Origin: Nereocystis luetkeana
Taxonomy: Eukaryota > Sar > Phaeophyceae > Laminariales > Laminariaceae
Direction: 5' to 3'
Length of the DNA stretch: 64,000 nt
Assembly: GCA_031213475.1 (NCBI GenBank)
Contig: JARUPZ010000010.1
Coordinates: forward strand, 1,245,001 to 1,309,000
Shown here: piece after piece, positions 62,847 to 64,000 of the stretch
Layout of the letters: each line of letters begins with the position of its first letter
Numbering within the stretch: the stretch's first letter is position 1
Program-made: the position numbers and the translations under genes
Notes under the pieces: generated by a model
What the model was told of the DNA's origin: nothing
Database searches by the model: none
The model's input: only the letters and a program-made list of their open reading frames with translations

Positions 62847-63096
62847 GAAGCGTTCTACGATAAAGGTTCACCTCGATTTTTCTAAGGCTTCTCCCCTAAG
62901 GAGCTCCATACCTCACCCGAAAACTGACTTTGACAAACAAAAACAAATTGGATCCCGACGAAATAATACCATGACCCGAGTATACGAAAATGTATTTCTT
63001 CGAAACAAAACATTAGCATTCCGACGATTTGAGGTTAAGAAACCCCGCCATTCAGAAAACAGTTTGACGGAAATATGCTGCCTCCATCACATAATG
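62847..63096 (+). mobile_element. Family 2 element, ~250 bp
   Basis: The left end is TTCTACGATAAAGGTTCACC and the right end CTGCCTCCATCACATAA, a worn inverse. Internal landmarks GGAGCTCCATACCTCACCCG and GCCATTCAGAAAACAG match the copies at 0.7, 25.4 and 31.2 kb. Confidence 0.6.
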
Positions 63097-63537
63097 CGTT
63101 CGGATTATGTAGGTCCGGCTACGACGAGATTGTTCGCCAGTGTGATTGTCGGCTGTTGTACTGTAGGTGCAGTGCAATAAAAAGACGTCAACTGCGAATA
63201 CCCGCGCGGCTTTACGCGAATCGGAGAACACTGCATTCCCCAATGTCAGAGGGTTTGGGCGTCTGTGTACGAACGTATGTTTCTGCATGTTTTCGGAACG
63301 TGTTTCTCGGCGTGGCTTCGAAGCCCGATCCAGGGGGAAGGGGCCGGGATGCGAGGTGTCGACTTGCATTGTTTCGTGTTGTCCTGACACAGTACACGAG
63401 AGACCGGCGCGAGAATAAACGTGCTTCTCTGCTTTGGGTATTTTTGAAAGGGACTCTGGCTGGCACGATCGTGTTCAGATCTTGCCGGGTTTTGCTGTGT
63501 TGTATCCTGCAGACCTAGGTGTAGGGGGTATTATAAA

Positions 63538-63541
63538 TATG

Positions 63542-63602
<61 letters not shown>
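63538..63602 (+). repeat. (TA)n microsatellite
   Basis: About 30 TA units with two CA interruptions near the 5' side form a perfect AT-alternating tract of over 60 bases, prone to cruciform formation and length change. Confidence 0.95.
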
Positions 63603-63723
63603 GTCTTCCTTCCGCTGTTGAGAGAAATACGAGGCACACTACAGAAGGACCACGGTAGTGGACGTGAACGTGGCGACCGAAGGAAGTGTCGCAATCAACC
63701 GAGACCTCCAACACCTATTGAAA

Positions 63724-63802
63724 CAGCTTTGAAACCGGGTTCGCAGGCGTGACCAATAAGAGTTGGGACACCATGCTACTCGACTGAGCTAAAGCGGCCT
63801 AC
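63724..63802 (-). pseudogene. tRNA-like relic
   Basis: The reverse strand starts GCCGCTTTAGCTCAGTCGAG, a typical acceptor plus D-arm with an A box. It ends near AAGCTGT, which pairs with six of the seven acceptor bases. There is no proper T-arm (the expected GGTTCGA is GGTTTCA), and the anticodon stem is irregular. A tRNA-derived relic or SINE head is more likely than a working tRNA. Confidence 0.3.
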
Positions 63803-64000
63803 GAGGTTGTCAGGTACTACTGTAGAAGCCCACGTTATAGAATAAAAACACGACTTTGCTGAGACGGGACCTCCACGCAGAAGTGTGGTGTTTGGAACCA
63901 TGCGTCACAACGATATTAGGGAAGGGTGGCGAGGAGGGCGGTGCTATAGGCTCGTCCGGGTTCATCGTTGTTTCGGTCCTGTGGCCCCGTGCCTTTGCGA

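Overview
The window looks like nuclear DNA of a eukaryote with sparse genes, long GT-AG introns (about 0.4-4.2 kb), many non-autonomous DNA transposons and heavy trinucleotide and poly-C repeats. I see no operons, bacterial ribosome-binding sites or long prokaryote-like ORFs. Repeat content, intron density and the secreted esterase type would suit a multicellular or large-genome protist such as a stramenopile alga. That placement is only an inference.

The main content is a tail-to-tail pair of paralogous ten-exon GDSL/SGNH-hydrolase genes. The minus-strand copy (36944 to 18759) can be rebuilt by hand from ten exons into an open frame of about 426 residues. It has a signal peptide, the FGDS nucleophile block, FGGST, GGND and a terminal D-S-L-H block. 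The plus-strand copy (4085 to 15169) has the same exon order and nearly the same exon lengths, but carries in-frame TAG codons, indels, damaged splice sites and lost active-site residues, so I call it a pseudogene. About 3.6 kb separates the two 3' ends.

Region by region: 1-4084 holds transposon relics. 4085-15169 is the pseudogene, with one TA-flanked MITE in each of its first three introns. 15170-18758 is the convergent intergenic stretch. 18759-36944 is the intact gene; its large introns hold a MITE, several copies of a second inverted-repeat family, a tRNA-derived SINE-like sequence and, just inside intron 1, a 314-bp CTA repeat. 36945-40950 is AT-rich and full of TACCTGGTA motifs. 40960-43810 is a nested direct duplication containing a perfect 77-bp x 4 array. 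44955-45672 is a 354-bp direct duplication. 46795-47240 is a large imperfect palindrome. 48975-50660 holds inverted relics of an acidic-repeat coding sequence, one interrupted by a TTAA-flanked piggyBac-like MITE. 52222-52538 is a foldback element. 56748-58650 holds mini- and microsatellite arrays. 57101-61137 has weak exon-like segments of an unrecognised gene. 61850-64000 holds more repeats.

Everything was read by eye. Exon boundaries rest on splice dinucleotides, phase agreement and paralogue comparison, not on transcripts.
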